Positions 1 to 8,572 of a DNA stretch of 37,744 nt are shown piece by piece. This stretch comes from an uncultured Pelagibacteraceae bacterium (GTDB lineage: Bacteria; Pseudomonadota; Alphaproteobacteria; Pelagibacterales; Pelagibacteraceae). The translations under genes and the position numbers were made by a program. The notes beneath the pieces are model-generated. The model made no database searches. It worked only from the letters and a program-made list of their open reading frames with translations, and was not told where the DNA came from. The DNA lies in contig CABZNY010000012.1 in NCBI GenBank assembly GCA_902527265.1, positions 1-37,744 of the forward strand, read 5' to 3'. Each line of letters opens with the position of its first letter. Position 1 is the first letter of the stretch.

Positions 1-120
1 TTTTGTTTTAAAGGAGGGCGTATTGGATAATATTTTGAGTCTATTCTTTAAATAATCATTTGGCCTTTTTATAACTCTTTTCCAATCTAAATGGCTAGAT
101 ATTACATTAGCCTTTATCAT
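1..120 (-). CDS. ybeY: Endoribonuclease YbeY, N-terminal fragment (cut by window edge)
   Basis: An open frame starts with ATG at 120-118 and runs off the left edge, giving 40 residues beginning MIKANVISSHLDWKRVIK. Its ATG overlaps the phoH stop (ATGA, 117-120), so translation is probably coupled. YbeY is a zinc-dependent endoribonuclease acting in 16S rRNA 3'-end maturation and ribosome quality control. Its catalytic histidines lie near the C terminus, outside this window. The assignment rests mainly on position: miaB-phoH-ybeY is a strongly conserved order in alphaproteobacteria. The visible residues alone would not prove the family. Confidence 0.72.
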   Translation of the reverse strand, partial: MIKANVISSHLDWKRVIKRPNDYLKNRLKILSNTPSFKTK

Positions 121-1124
121 TCGTTAGAGCTGTGATCAGAATATGCCTTAACAATTTTTGATACCAGTGGATGTCTAACCACATCTTTATGATCAAAATC
201 AACTACTGAAATTTCTTTCAAATGTCCAAGCAATTTTTTTGATCTATGTAGTCCCGAAAGGGATTTATTTGGCAGATCAATTTGTGAAGGATCTCCATTG
301 ATCACTATCTTTGAATTTTCTCCTATTCTAGTTAAAAACATTTTTATTTGCGTATCAGTTGCGTTTTGTGCTTCATCAAGAATTGCAAACGAGTTTTTTA
401 AAGTTCTACCTCTCATAAATGCTAGTGGAGCTATTTCAATATCACCAACTTCAATTTTTTTTTGTATTTTTTCAAAATCTAATAAATCATACAAAGAATC
501 GTATAATGGTCTTAAATATGGGTCAACTTTCTCTCTCATATCACCAGGTAAAAATCCAAGTCTTTCTCCAGCTTCAACAGCAGGTCTTGATAAAATAATT
601 CTTTCTATTTTTTTGTCTAATAACATTGTTAATGCTATGGCAACTGCTAAAAAAGTTTTACCAGTTCCAGCTGGGCCAGCTGAAATAATTATGTCAGATT
701 CCCTTAAAGCTCTCACATAATCCTTCTGCCTTTCAGACCTTGGTATTACAGATTTTTTTGGAGTTTTAATTATATATTCTACTTTTTTTTCAGTATTATT
801 TTTTTCGTCAATCATAAATTCGTTTATGGAGGAAATTATATCTTTTTTTTCGATTGTTCCATTATTTAAAAACTGTTCAGTCAAAAATTGTATAGCATTT
901 TTGATCAAATTATTTTTTTCTGGATCACTTTTTACTAGGATAGAATTCCCTCTAGAATATAAGCTGGTGTTTGTAATTTTCTCTAATTCCTTTAAATTAT
1001 TATTAAACTCACCTGCTACACCAAGTAACAAATCATTATTTTGAAATATTATACTTAAAGTATTATTTTCAGAATATACATATTTTAATTCAGAAGTAAT
1101 ATTTTTTTTGATTAAGTTAGTCAA
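117..1124 (-). CDS. phoH: PhoH family ATPase (PhoH-like protein)
   Basis: The 335-residue protein has a variable N-terminal part of about 120 residues (the KH-like/linker region of PhoH-L proteins). The PhoH ATPase core follows, with Walker A GPAGTGKT at residues 150-157 and Walker B ILDEAQN at about 248-254. PhoH-like proteins are cytoplasmic P-loop ATPases often linked to RNA metabolism; the biochemical role is not settled. The start is TTG at 1124-1122, one base after the miaB stop (1128-1126). No ATG occurs before residue 104, so TTG is the best start. The gene sits inside the tsaB-fur-miaB-phoH-ybeY run and overlaps ybeY by four bases, suggesting one transcript. Confidence 0.95.
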   Translation of the reverse strand: MTNLIKKNITSELKYVYSENNTLSIIFQNNDLLLGVAGEFNNNLKELEKITNTSLYSRGNSILVKSDPEKNNLIKNAIQFLTEQFLNNGTIEKKDIISSINEFMIDEKNNTEKKVEYIIKTPKKSVIPRSERQKDYVRALRESDIIISAGPAGTGKTFLAVAIALTMLLDKKIERIILSRPAVEAGERLGFLPGDMREKVDPYLRPLYDSLYDLLDFEKIQKKIEVGDIEIAPLAFMRGRTLKNSFAILDEAQNATDTQIKMFLTRIGENSKIVINGDPSQIDLPNKSLSGLHRSKKLLGHLKEISVVDFDHKDVVRHPLVSKIVKAYSDHSSNE

Positions 1125-1125
1125 T

Positions 1126-2460
1126 TTAAGCAGCTTCCATTTTTTTATTTAATAGACCAAATAAAGTATTCTGATTACTAGTTTGAACTTTTACTTTTAC
1201 CACTTTGCCAATAAGATTTTCATTTCCATCAAAAATTACAGGTGAAATATATTTATTTCTTCCAAATAATTTATTTTGTTTTTCCATTTTATTTTCAACA
1301 AGTACATTAATTGTATTATTTTCCAATGATTTATTGATTTCTATTTGATTATTAAATAATTCCTCTTGAATTAATGTCAGTCTCTCTTTGGCAATATTTT
1401 TTTCAATCATTTCTAATTTTGCAGCTTTTGTTCCAGGTCTAGGACTAAAAATAAAAGAAAAAGAATTTATAAATTTAATTTTTTTTATCAGTTCGAATGT
1501 ATCTTCAAAATCCTTTTGAGTTTCTCCAGGATAACCAATAATGAAATCGCTAGAAAATTCTATCTCTGCATTGATTTTCTTTAATTTTTCATAAACTTTT
1601 AAATAATCATCAACAGTATGTTTTCTGTTCATTAACTCTAAAATCTTATTTGAACCACTTTGAATGGGTAAATGAACAAATGGCATTAATTTATTACAAT
1701 AAGAATAACAATTAATTAGATCATCTGTCATATCTCTTGGATGCGAAGTCGTATATCTAATTCTTTCTAATTCTGAAAATTGGTCTAAATGTTTTATTAG
1801 ATTAGATATTCTAAACTCTTTAAAGTTTTCTTTGTATGAGTAAGCATTAACATTTTGACCAAGTAATATAATTTCTTTTGCACCGTTTTCTATTAATTGT
1901 TCTGCTTCTGCTATGATATTGTTGAATGGTCTAGAATACTCAGGTCCTCTTGTATATGGTACTACACAAAAATGACAAAACTTATCGCATCCCTCTTGAA
2001 TAGTTAAGAAAGCAGATATTTTGTTATCATTGTTTTTTATTTGATCAAAATATCCAAACTTTGAAATAGTATCAAATTCTGTTTCCTCTTGTTTTAAATT
2101 TGCAATATGATTTTTTAACAATTCATTAACTTTGTGATATGATTGAGGACCTAATACAATATCTATATATGGCTCCCTCTTCACCATTTCTTCATTTTCA
2201 GCCTGTGCAACACAACCTGTAACTACCATTATTGGTTTTTTTTTATCTCTATATAGTTTTTTAACTCTACCAATTTCATGGTAAACTTTTTCTTTAGCTT
2301 TATCACGAATGTGACACGTGTTTAAAATATAACAATCTGCATTAGATTGATTTGTAGTCTTTGTAAAACCCAACTTACTTACAGAATCATAGATTCTATT
2401 TGAATCATACTCATTCATTTGGCAACCAAAAGTTTTTATGAAGATTTTTCCATTTAGCAT
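1126..2460 (-). CDS. miaB: tRNA-2-methylthio-N6-dimethylallyladenosine synthase MiaB
   Basis: The radical-SAM methylthiotransferase MiaB adds the 2-methylthio group to i6A37 of tRNAs reading UNN codons. The 444-residue length is typical. The N-terminal UPF0004 domain carries the auxiliary [4Fe-4S] cysteines C13 (in FGCQMNEYDS), C49 and C83. The radical-SAM triad CDKFCHFC is at C158, C162 and C165. A TRAM domain forms the C-terminal 65 or so residues. The phoH start lies one base beyond the stop. fur lies 37 bases upstream and is probably in the same transcript. Confidence 0.97.
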   Translation of the reverse strand: MLNGKIFIKTFGCQMNEYDSNRIYDSVSKLGFTKTTNQSNADCYILNTCHIRDKAKEKVYHEIGRVKKLYRDKKKPIMVVTGCVAQAENEEMVKREPYIDIVLGPQSYHKVNELLKNHIANLKQEETEFDTISKFGYFDQIKNNDNKISAFLTIQEGCDKFCHFCVVPYTRGPEYSRPFNNIIAEAEQLIENGAKEIILLGQNVNAYSYKENFKEFRISNLIKHLDQFSELERIRYTTSHPRDMTDDLINCYSYCNKLMPFVHLPIQSGSNKILELMNRKHTVDDYLKVYEKLKKINAEIEFSSDFIIGYPGETQKDFEDTFELIKKIKFINSFSFIFSPRPGTKAAKLEMIEKNIAKERLTLIQEELFNNQIEINKSLENNTINVLVENKMEKQNKLFGRNKYISPVIFDGNENLIGKVVKVKVQTSNQNTLFGLLNKKMEAA

Positions 2461-2497
2461 ATTTTAGCTTTTAAAAAAATTCTAAAGTATCTATCAT

Positions 2498-2923
2498 TTA
2501 CTTTTTTTTAATTCCATAAAGCTCTAATTTATGATCTACTAAGTTATATCCATACTTTTCTGCAACTTTTTTTTGTAATTTTTCTATTTCTTCATCAACA
2601 AACTCAATAATTTCTCCTGATTTAATATCAATAAGATGATCGTGATGACTTTCAACTAATGTTTCATATCTTGCTTTTCCACCTTTAAAATCGTGCTTAG
2701 TCAATATGCCAGATTCCTCAAAAAGCTTAACTGTTCTATAAACTGTAGCGATACTTATCTTTGAATCTAGCTTAGAAACTCTTTGATATAATTCATCGAC
2801 ATCAGGATGATCAGACTCACCATAAACTTCTTTTGACTCAGATAAAACTTTAGCAATTATTTTTCTTTGATCAGTGAGTTTAACACCTTTCTTCAGGCAA
2901 ATTTGTTCTATAGTTTCACTCAT
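2498..2923 (-). CDS. fur: Fur-family metal-responsive repressor (Fur/Mur type)
   Basis: A 141-residue Fur-family regulator with an N-terminal winged helix (about residues 15-85, including ATVYRTVKLFEESG) and a C-terminal dimerisation/metal domain with HHDH at 93-96. The CxxC structural zinc motif of E. coli Fur is absent: the segment after HHDHLI reads DIKSG, and the only cysteine is C9. This fits alphaproteobacterial Fur/Mur proteins, which may sense manganese as well as iron. Which metal is sensed cannot be read from sequence. tsaB ends 8 bases upstream and miaB begins 37 bases downstream. I saw no convincing Fur box nearby. Confidence 0.93.
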   Translation of the reverse strand: MSETIEQICLKKGVKLTDQRKIIAKVLSESKEVYGESDHPDVDELYQRVSKLDSKISIATVYRTVKLFEESGILTKHDFKGGKARYETLVESHHDHLIDIKSGEIIEFVDEEIEKLQKKVAEKYGYNLVDHKLELYGIKKK

Positions 2924-2931
2924 AGTTTATT

Positions 2932-3297
2932 CTAACTTGAATATACAGGTTTTATCAAACTTTTATTTTTATCCAATTTTATTAAATTTTTATAATTTTT
3001 ATTAATTAAATCATGCGATTTAAATCCAATTAAAGACGCACTGTTTGCCAAACAAATAGCTTTGGCTACAGATAAGGAAATTCTGAGACTGGTAAATTTA
3101 CCAGGTCCCAAATTGACAAATATTCTATGAATATCACTTATTTTAATTTTTTTTATATTCAAAAATTTCAAAAGTAGTTTCATAAAATTATCAAAGTTTT
3201 CTCTACTGTTTATATGTTTGCTAGTATATGATTGTTTATCAGCGATGATCACAAAAACAATTTCTTCCTTAGCCGCATCAATTATCAAATTTATCAT
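2932..3297 (-). CDS. tsaB: TsaB-like protein (t6A tRNA modification), short form
   Basis: TsaB is the inactive Kae1-like partner that supports TsaD in making t6A37 of ANN-decoding tRNAs. Residues 1-8 (MINLIIDA) match the family's first strand. GPGKFTSLRIS at about 64-74 matches the GPGSFTGLRIG signature. The protein ends at 121 residues (...KPVYSS), against roughly 200-230 in most bacteria, so most of the second ASKHA lobe is missing. The stop is eight bases from the fur ATG, and rimI, which often follows tsaB, is not there. The ATG at 3297 fits the family start well. The 5' end overlaps the signal-peptide region of the divergent deacetylase. Confidence 0.85.
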   Translation of the reverse strand: MINLIIDAAKEEIVFVIIADKQSYTSKHINSRENFDNFMKLLLKFLNIKKIKISDIHRIFVNLGPGKFTSLRISLSVAKAICLANSASLIGFKSHDLINKNYKNLIKLDKNKSLIKPVYSS

Positions 3298-4297
3298 TAT
3301 TTTCTTATTTTTTTTAAATGCTTACGCAGATCCTGTAAACAAAAAATATGAACCTAAAGAAAAGGGAATTTTAGCCTTGATGTATCATAGATTTGAAGAA
3401 AATAAATATCCTTCTACCAATATAAAAATTGACGTATTTCAAGAACATTTAAATATTATCAGAGAAAATAATTTTTCTTTTTTAAATCCGAAAAACTTTG
3501 AATCAGAGTTTAATAAAGTAAGTGAAGAAAAAAAAATTTTACTTACTATTGATGATGCATTCTCTTCTTTTTATTTAAATGCATGGCCAATTCTAAAAAA
3601 AGACAAGATCCCTTTCATTTTATTTGTTTCAACAGAGGCTGTAGGTAATAAAGGTTATATGAATTGGGATGAAATTATAGAGATATCAAATGAAGATTTT
3701 GTATTTATAGGAAATCACTCACATTCACATGAATACTTAGTAAAATATAATTTTGAAAAATTTGAAAAAGATATTCTTAAATCAGTAAAAATATTTGAGA
3801 AAAATCTTGGCTATAATTCTGAGTTTTTTTCATATCCGTTCGGAGAGTATAGTTTAGAACAAAAAAAATATATTACTGAAAAATTTGACTATGCTTTTGG
3901 TCAACATTCAGGAGTTATAGATTTAAATAAAGATAAATATGAGTTACCTAGATTTCCAATAAATGAGAAATATGGAGACCTTGAAAGATTTAAATTTTTA
4001 ATTAATCTTTTGCCAATTCAATATAAAGTTATAACTCCAGAAGAAAAATTTTTGGAAGATACTAACAATCCACCTAAACTAGTAATAGAATTTTTTAATG
4101 ATCAACCTGAAATTAATAAAATAAATTGCTTTTCAAATGAAGGTGGTGATTGGAAAAACTCTAAACTAAATTATAAAAAAGATAAAATTGAAGTTATATT
4201 TACTGAAAAATTTTTACCAAGAAGAGGGAGAATTAATTGTTCAATGCAAGATAAAGATGGATGGAGATGGTTTGGAACTCAATTTACTCTAAATTAG
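3245..4297 (+). CDS. Secreted polysaccharide deacetylase family protein
   Basis: A predicted exported NodB-type (CE4) deacetylase. Numbering from the ATG at 3245, a signal peptide spans residues 1-28 (hydrophobic stretch from K15, cleavage near NAYA|DP). The metal-binding TIDD is at 101-104, HSHSH at 158-162 and SYPFG at 196-200. A C-terminal domain of about 100 residues has no recognised family. Likely substrates are N- or O-acetylated glycans in the periplasm or envelope; the exact one is unknown. The ATG at 3245 places the first 53 bases inside the opposite tsaB gene. ATT at 3281 would give a very regular signal peptide and still overlap by 17 bases. The 3' end overlaps the convergent bax gene by nine bases. 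Confidence 0.85.
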   Translation: MITKTISSLAASIIKFIIIFLFFLNAYADPVNKKYEPKEKGILALMYHRFEENKYPSTNIKIDVFQEHLNIIRENNFSFLNPKNFESEFNKVSEEKKILLTIDDAFSSFYLNAWPILKKDKIPFILFVSTEAVGNKGYMNWDEIIEISNEDFVFIGNHSHSHEYLVKYNFEKFEKDILKSVKIFEKNLGYNSEFFSYPFGEYSLEQKKYITEKFDYAFGQHSGVIDLNKDKYELPRFPINEKYGDLERFKFLINLLPIQYKVITPEEKFLEDTNNPPKLVIEFFNDQPEINKINCFSNEGGDWKNSKLNYKKDKIEVIFTEKFLPRRGRINCSMQDKDGWRWFGTQFTLN

Positions 4298-5371
4298 ATT
4301 CTTCATTTTTAAACTTGTTGGTAAAATATCTACATCGTCAAAATCAGTTAAAGAATTCTGATTAATAATTTTTTTAAGAACTTCTGTATACTTTTTACCA
4401 GTTTCAGCATATTTTTCTAAAAAATTAACTAGTTTTAAACTGTCTAACTTTTCATCATTATCTCTTTGAATTGCTCGCTCTATCCTAAATTCTTTATAGC
4501 TAGAATGTGTATTTAAATTTCTTTGATAAGCTCGTACAGAAGCTTTCAAAATTTTAAACTTTGCGACTTTGTGTTTTTTATCTTTTTCAACTTCTAAAGG
4601 CTTAATACCTTCACCAGACCAAGTCCACTGCCCAAATAATGCATTACCTTCTTGTGCAAATCTCGAACTTCCCCAACCAGTTTCTTTTGCAGCTTGAGCT
4701 ATTGCTAATGAAACTGGAATTTCATCCATTCTTATTTTAAGTTTTGCTAAATCATTATTTTTAATACCATACTGTTTAAATTTAAGTTCAACCCAAGCTT
4801 TATCACGTGATGAGGTATTATTTTTATTTAAAATTTCAAAAAGTTTTTTTCTATCAAATCTTATTTTAAGATTTTCTTCAATAATCAATGGTAGTACAAT
4901 TTTAATAAATAGTTTTTTTCTTTTTTTAGGACTTTCAATATTTTTTAGTTCTTTAGGAAGCTTTGTTAATTGATTGCCTGCATTGACTAATTTAGTTTTT
5001 TTAACAGTATCGAGATCATATCCATTATCTCTAAATAGTTCTTCAATTGTTGAGGCACTCAATCTTTGAGGATCTTTATCCTCTTCATCTTTACCGAAAA
5101 CATCAATGTCTTCGAAAATATTCCATGAAAATCTATTTTTTATAGTATCTTTTATTATTTTATTTTTTTTATTCTGCTTATCTAATATTTCCTCAAAACT
5201 TTGTTTTGAGGAATTAAGGACAACTTCATTTGATTTAAAATTATTTTTAATAAAACTAACTAAATTTGGTAAAATTGAGAATACTAAAATTATAGCTAAA
5301 CTTGTTAACAAAGTTTTAAAGAAATTTAGATTACTATTATCTTGTTTTTTCCTAAAACTTTTTTTTTTCAT
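4289..5371 (-). CDS. bax: Bax-like glucosaminidase (membrane-anchored)
   Basis: A 360-residue protein with a Lys/Arg-rich N terminus, one membrane segment (about residues 20-41) and a C-terminal glucosaminidase domain of the Bax/FlgJ type. AIAQAAKETGWGSSRFAQE includes the probable catalytic Glu230 and is followed by GNALFGQW at 242-249, matching the ESGWGTSR...NLWG pattern of the family. The predicted role is cleavage of peptidoglycan glycan strands in the periplasm while tethered to the inner membrane. Residues 45-110 are charged and probably disordered. nfuA ends 36 bases upstream, so the gene may belong to the murJ-trpS-nfuA run. The convergent deacetylase overlaps it by nine bases. Confidence 0.86.
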   Translation of the reverse strand: MKKKSFRKKQDNSNLNFFKTLLTSLAIILVFSILPNLVSFIKNNFKSNEVVLNSSKQSFEEILDKQNKKNKIIKDTIKNRFSWNIFEDIDVFGKDEEDKDPQRLSASTIEELFRDNGYDLDTVKKTKLVNAGNQLTKLPKELKNIESPKKRKKLFIKIVLPLIIEENLKIRFDRKKLFEILNKNNTSSRDKAWVELKFKQYGIKNNDLAKLKIRMDEIPVSLAIAQAAKETGWGSSRFAQEGNALFGQWTWSGEGIKPLEVEKDKKHKVAKFKILKASVRAYQRNLNTHSSYKEFRIERAIQRDNDEKLDSLKLVNFLEKYAETGKKYTEVLKKIINQNSLTDFDDVDILPTSLKMKNLI

Positions 5372-5407
5372 AACTATTTCTAATTCTTATAATTGATAGA
5401 AGTGATA

Positions 5408-5950
5408 TTATACAGCTAAAACTTCTTTAACTTCTGGAATGTAATGACAAAGTAGGTTTTGAACACCTTGTTTTAAAGTTAAAGTTGAAGAGGGGCATCC
5501 AGAACAACTACCTTTTAACATAACTGTAACTTTTCCATCTTTAAATTCTTTAAATGTTATATCTCCACCATCTCTCGCTACAGCTGGCCTAATTTTAGTT
5601 TCTAATATTTTAATAATTTTATTTTCAATTTCACTATAATCATTGCTATCGGTTAATTCTGACTTTTTATTTATAATAAACTCATTACCTTCATCATAGA
5701 ATTCGTTTAAATGTGAAATAACAATATGCTTTATATTTTCCCATTTTTCATCTTGAATTTTATTTATTGATATAAAATCCTCACTCAAAAATATTCCTGA
5801 AACACCATTAATTGATAAAATATTTTTTAATAAAGGAATTTCTGTTTGGTTCACATTTAAAAATTCGTAGGGTCCATCGTTTGATACCCTTTTACCTGGA
5901 AGGAATTTAAGAGAATTTGGGTTTGGAGTTTCCTGAGTTCGAATAAACAT
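5408..5950 (-). CDS. nfuA: Fe-S cluster carrier NfuA/NifU-like protein
   Basis: A two-domain Fe-S scaffold/carrier of 180 residues. The N-terminal Nfu_N domain (from about residue 2, FIRTQETPNPNSLKFLPG) is followed by a C-terminal NifU domain (about 110-178). CSGC at C149 and C152 provides the cluster ligands of a dimer. It should deliver [4Fe-4S] clusters to apoproteins; candidates in this window include MiaB and Nth. It sits between trpS (38-base gap) and bax (36-base gap) on the same strand, as in many alphaproteobacteria, where murJ-trpS-nfuA-tsaB is a recurring order. Confidence 0.95.
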   Translation of the reverse strand: MFIRTQETPNPNSLKFLPGKRVSNDGPYEFLNVNQTEIPLLKNILSINGVSGIFLSEDFISINKIQDEKWENIKHIVISHLNEFYDEGNEFIINKKSELTDSNDYSEIENKIIKILETKIRPAVARDGGDITFKEFKDGKVTVMLKGSCSGCPSSTLTLKQGVQNLLCHYIPEVKEVLAV

Positions 5951-5988
5951 ACTTCTTATATAGCTATAAATTCTTAAATTTAAAGAAT

Positions 5989-6990
5989 TTAAAATCCTAT
6001 TATTTTCTTCATTTCTTTTATTTTTTTTCCTGCGATTTCTTCAGCCTTATTTGCTCCTTCTACAAGAACTTTATCTAAATAATTTCGATCATTGACTAAT
6101 TTTTTTATCTCATCGGAAATTGGGGAAATTTTACTTGATAAAACTTCTGCTAATTGACTTTTTAGATCTGAAAAATTTTTTCCACCAAATTCATCTAAAG
6201 TTTTATCTAAAGTTTGATTTAAAACACTAGAATATATTCCAAGTAAATTTTCAGCTTCTGGCCTATCTTTTAATTTGTGTTCTTCATTAGGAAGAGAAAA
6301 AGAGTCTGTTTTAGCTTTTTTAATTTTATTTATAATTTCGTCTTTTGTATCTGTTAAATTAATTCTACTAAGATCTGATAGATCTGATTTACTCATTTTT
6401 TTTAAACCGTCTTTTAAACTCATTATTCTTGAAAAATCTTTTTTTATTAATGGTTCTGGTACCTTTAAAAAATCTTCACAGTCAAAATCTTTATTAAATT
6501 TTTGAGCTATGTCTCTTGTTAATTCTAAATGCTGTTTCTGATCTTCTCCAACAGGCACATGTGTAGTATCATAAAGTAATATATCACTAGCCATTAATAT
6601 AGGATAAATATACAAACCAACTGAAGCCTTTTCCTTATCCTTTCCAGCTTTTTCTTTAAATTGTGTCATTCTATTTAGCCAACCCATTGGAGCCATACAA
6701 CTCAAAATCCATGAGCCCTCTGCATGTGCATGAACTTTTGATTGATTAAAAATAATACTTTTACTTGGATCAATGCCGCTTGCTATAAATGTTGCAGTTG
6801 TTTCACGAATATTATTCTTTAATTGATCTTTATCTTGCTTAACAGTAATTGCATGTAAATCTACAACACAAAAAATACATTCATTTTGATTATCATTATT
6901 TAAATCTACAAAATTTTTAATAGCTCCAAGGTAGTTACCTAAATGAAGATTGCCAGTAGGCTGAACACCAGAGAATATTTTTTTGGACAT
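5989..6990 (-). CDS. trpS: Tryptophan--tRNA ligase
   Basis: Class I aminoacyl-tRNA synthetase charging tRNA-Trp. The 333-residue length is usual for bacterial TrpRS. The HIGH-type signature is HLGN at residues 16-19 (in [13 protein letters not shown]), and KMSKS is at 198-202. [15 protein letters not shown] at about 148-162 is a characteristic TrpRS stretch. murJ ends only three bases upstream, so the two are very likely co-transcribed. Confidence 0.98.
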   Translation of the reverse strand: MSKKIFSGVQPTGNLHLGNYLGAIKNFVDLNNDNQNECIFCVVDLHAITVKQDKDQLKNNIRETTATFIASGIDPSKSIIFNQSKVHAHAEGSWILSCMAPMGWLNRMTQFKEKAGKDKEKASVGLYIYPILMASDILLYDTTHVPVGEDQKQHLELTRDIAQKFNKDFDCEDFLKVPEPLIKKDFSRIMSLKDGLKKMSKSDLSDLSRINLTDTKDEIINKIKKAKTDSFSLPNEEHKLKDRPEAENLLGIYSSVLNQTLDKTLDEFGGKNFSDLKSQLAEVLSSKISPISDEIKKLVNDRNYLDKVLVEGANKAEEIAGKKIKEMKKIIGF

Positions 6991-6993
6991 TTT

Positions 6994-8523
6994 TTAATAC
7001 TTTAAATTAATATCTGAAATTTTAAAGGCTTTTATAATAATTGAAATTCCAATGTATGAAACAAAAGTTGATAAAACAATTAAAACAATAAAAATAAATT
7101 TATAATTATTTACATAAACTAATGAGCTTTCTAAAAGATTTATCAAAAAATAAAATATGAAAATTGCAATTATATTTGAGAAAATAATTTTTGATATTTG
7201 AATAATAAAATTTGAACTAAATTTAAAGTAATTTTTATTAATTACGAAAATTAATAAGATAATTCCATTAAACCATGAGGAGATTGTAGTTGCGATTGGT
7301 ATTATAATAAATCCAACCTTTGAAAAAAACATCAGACTAATTATGATATTTAAAATTACAGAAATCAAAGAATATTTAAATGGTGTTTTAGTATTATTTC
7401 TTGCAAACAAAAAGGTTGAAAATATTTTGATCAAAGAAAATGCTGGAAGCCCAAAAGAAAAATAAAATAAAGCTTTTGCAGAATTACTAACACTTACCTT
7501 GTCGAAAGAACCATATCCAAATAAAGCAGATGTTATTTGCTCTGAACCAACGATTAGAGCAAGTGATGCCGGTAAACTTAAAAATAAACTCAATTCTAAA
7601 GCTTTATTTTGTAGTTCTCTCGTTTTTAACGAGTTATTGCTTTTAATATGTCGACTAAGGTTTGGGAGTATTACTGTACCTATTGCAATACCAGCAATTG
7701 CTAAATTTATTTGATAAATTCTATCAGCATAATACAAATATGAAACAGCGCTTGCTTGAAATGAAGCAATAATTGTTCCGACTAAGATATTTATTTGGGT
7801 TACACCTGATGAAAATATGCTTGGTAAAAGTTTACTAAAAAAGTTTTTGACTTTCTTATTTATTTTTAAATTAAAATTTATGTTTATTACAAAATATTTT
7901 TTAACAAATATTAATAAAAAAATAAATTGAATAAGGCCAGCAAAGGTGACTACATATGATAAGTAATAAACCAAATTATCATTTAAATTTTCAGCATATG
8001 ACAGACAAATTATTAACATTATATTAAGAATAATTGGCGCTGCAGCAGCTGCTGCAAATTTATTATGAGAGTTTAAAATTGCTGAAAAAAATGATCCAAG
8101 GCTAATAAAAAATAAGAATGGAAATGTAATTCTAGTTAAATCAATTGCGATATTTAATTTTTGTGGGTCATTTGAAAAACCTGGTGCAATTATTTTAATA
8201 AATGCTGGCATGAATATTTCAATTATTAGGATTGTAAAGAACAACCCCAACAACAATAAATTAAAAATCGTATTTGCAAATGTGTTTGCTTTTTTTTTTC
8301 CTTTAAGAAGTTCTGAAGAATAAGATGGAACAAATGCAGCATTAAAAGTTCCCTCTGAAAATAATCTTCTAAAAGTATTTGGAATTCTAAAAGCTACAAA
8401 AAAGGCATCTGCTAAAGGTCCTGAACCAAGATATATTGCTATAAAAAAGTCTCTTACGTAACCTAGAACCCTACTAAGCAAAACAAATAGACTAAATGTG
8501 CTTGTTGACTTAATGAGGTTCAT
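6994..8523 (-). CDS. murJ: Lipid II flippase MurJ (MviN)
   Basis: A 509-residue polytopic inner-membrane protein of the MOP superfamily, with about 14 hydrophobic segments. The N terminus has the MurJ pattern: FSLFVLLSRVLGYVRD and then DAFFVAFRIPNTFRR. MurJ flips the peptidoglycan precursor lipid II to the periplasmic face. This is the first gene of a minus-strand run (murJ-trpS-nfuA-bax). Its ATG is separated from the divergent maeB by 49 AT-rich bases that must hold both promoters. Confidence 0.97.
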   Translation of the reverse strand: MNLIKSTSTFSLFVLLSRVLGYVRDFFIAIYLGSGPLADAFFVAFRIPNTFRRLFSEGTFNAAFVPSYSSELLKGKKKANTFANTIFNLLLLGLFFTILIIEIFMPAFIKIIAPGFSNDPQKLNIAIDLTRITFPFLFFISLGSFFSAILNSHNKFAAAAAAPIILNIMLIICLSYAENLNDNLVYYLSYVVTFAGLIQFIFLLIFVKKYFVININFNLKINKKVKNFFSKLLPSIFSSGVTQINILVGTIIASFQASAVSYLYYADRIYQINLAIAGIAIGTVILPNLSRHIKSNNSLKTRELQNKALELSLFLSLPASLALIVGSEQITSALFGYGSFDKVSVSNSAKALFYFSFGLPAFSLIKIFSTFLFARNNTKTPFKYSLISVILNIIISLMFFSKVGFIIIPIATTISSWFNGIILLIFVINKNYFKFSSNFIIQISKIIFSNIIAIFIFYFLINLLESSLVYVNNYKFIFIVLIVLSTFVSYIGISIIIKAFKISDINLKY

Positions 8524-8572
8524 AAATCATATTAGTCCTAAATTTACCTTAATAGTATATTTAATTTAGCTA

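Noticed and set aside
298-720. 140-codon plus-strand ORF opposite phoH, and similar antisense ORFs opposite maeB, dnaK, murJ and mnmG
   Set aside because: They are shadows of strongly conserved genes, with no family features or start signals of their own.
2314-2321. ACACGTGT inside miaB as a parS
   Set aside because: The flanking bases do not match the parS core.
4802-4811. ATCACGTGAT palindrome inside bax as a third parS
   Set aside because: Only the central CACGTG is shared and the TTTC/GAAA arms are absent, so ParB binding is unlikely.
5968-5990. AAATTCTT/AAGAATTT hairpin between trpS and nfuA
   Set aside because: It is AT-rich, has no T-run on the transcribed strand and overlaps the trpS stop. 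It is not convincing as a regulatory element.
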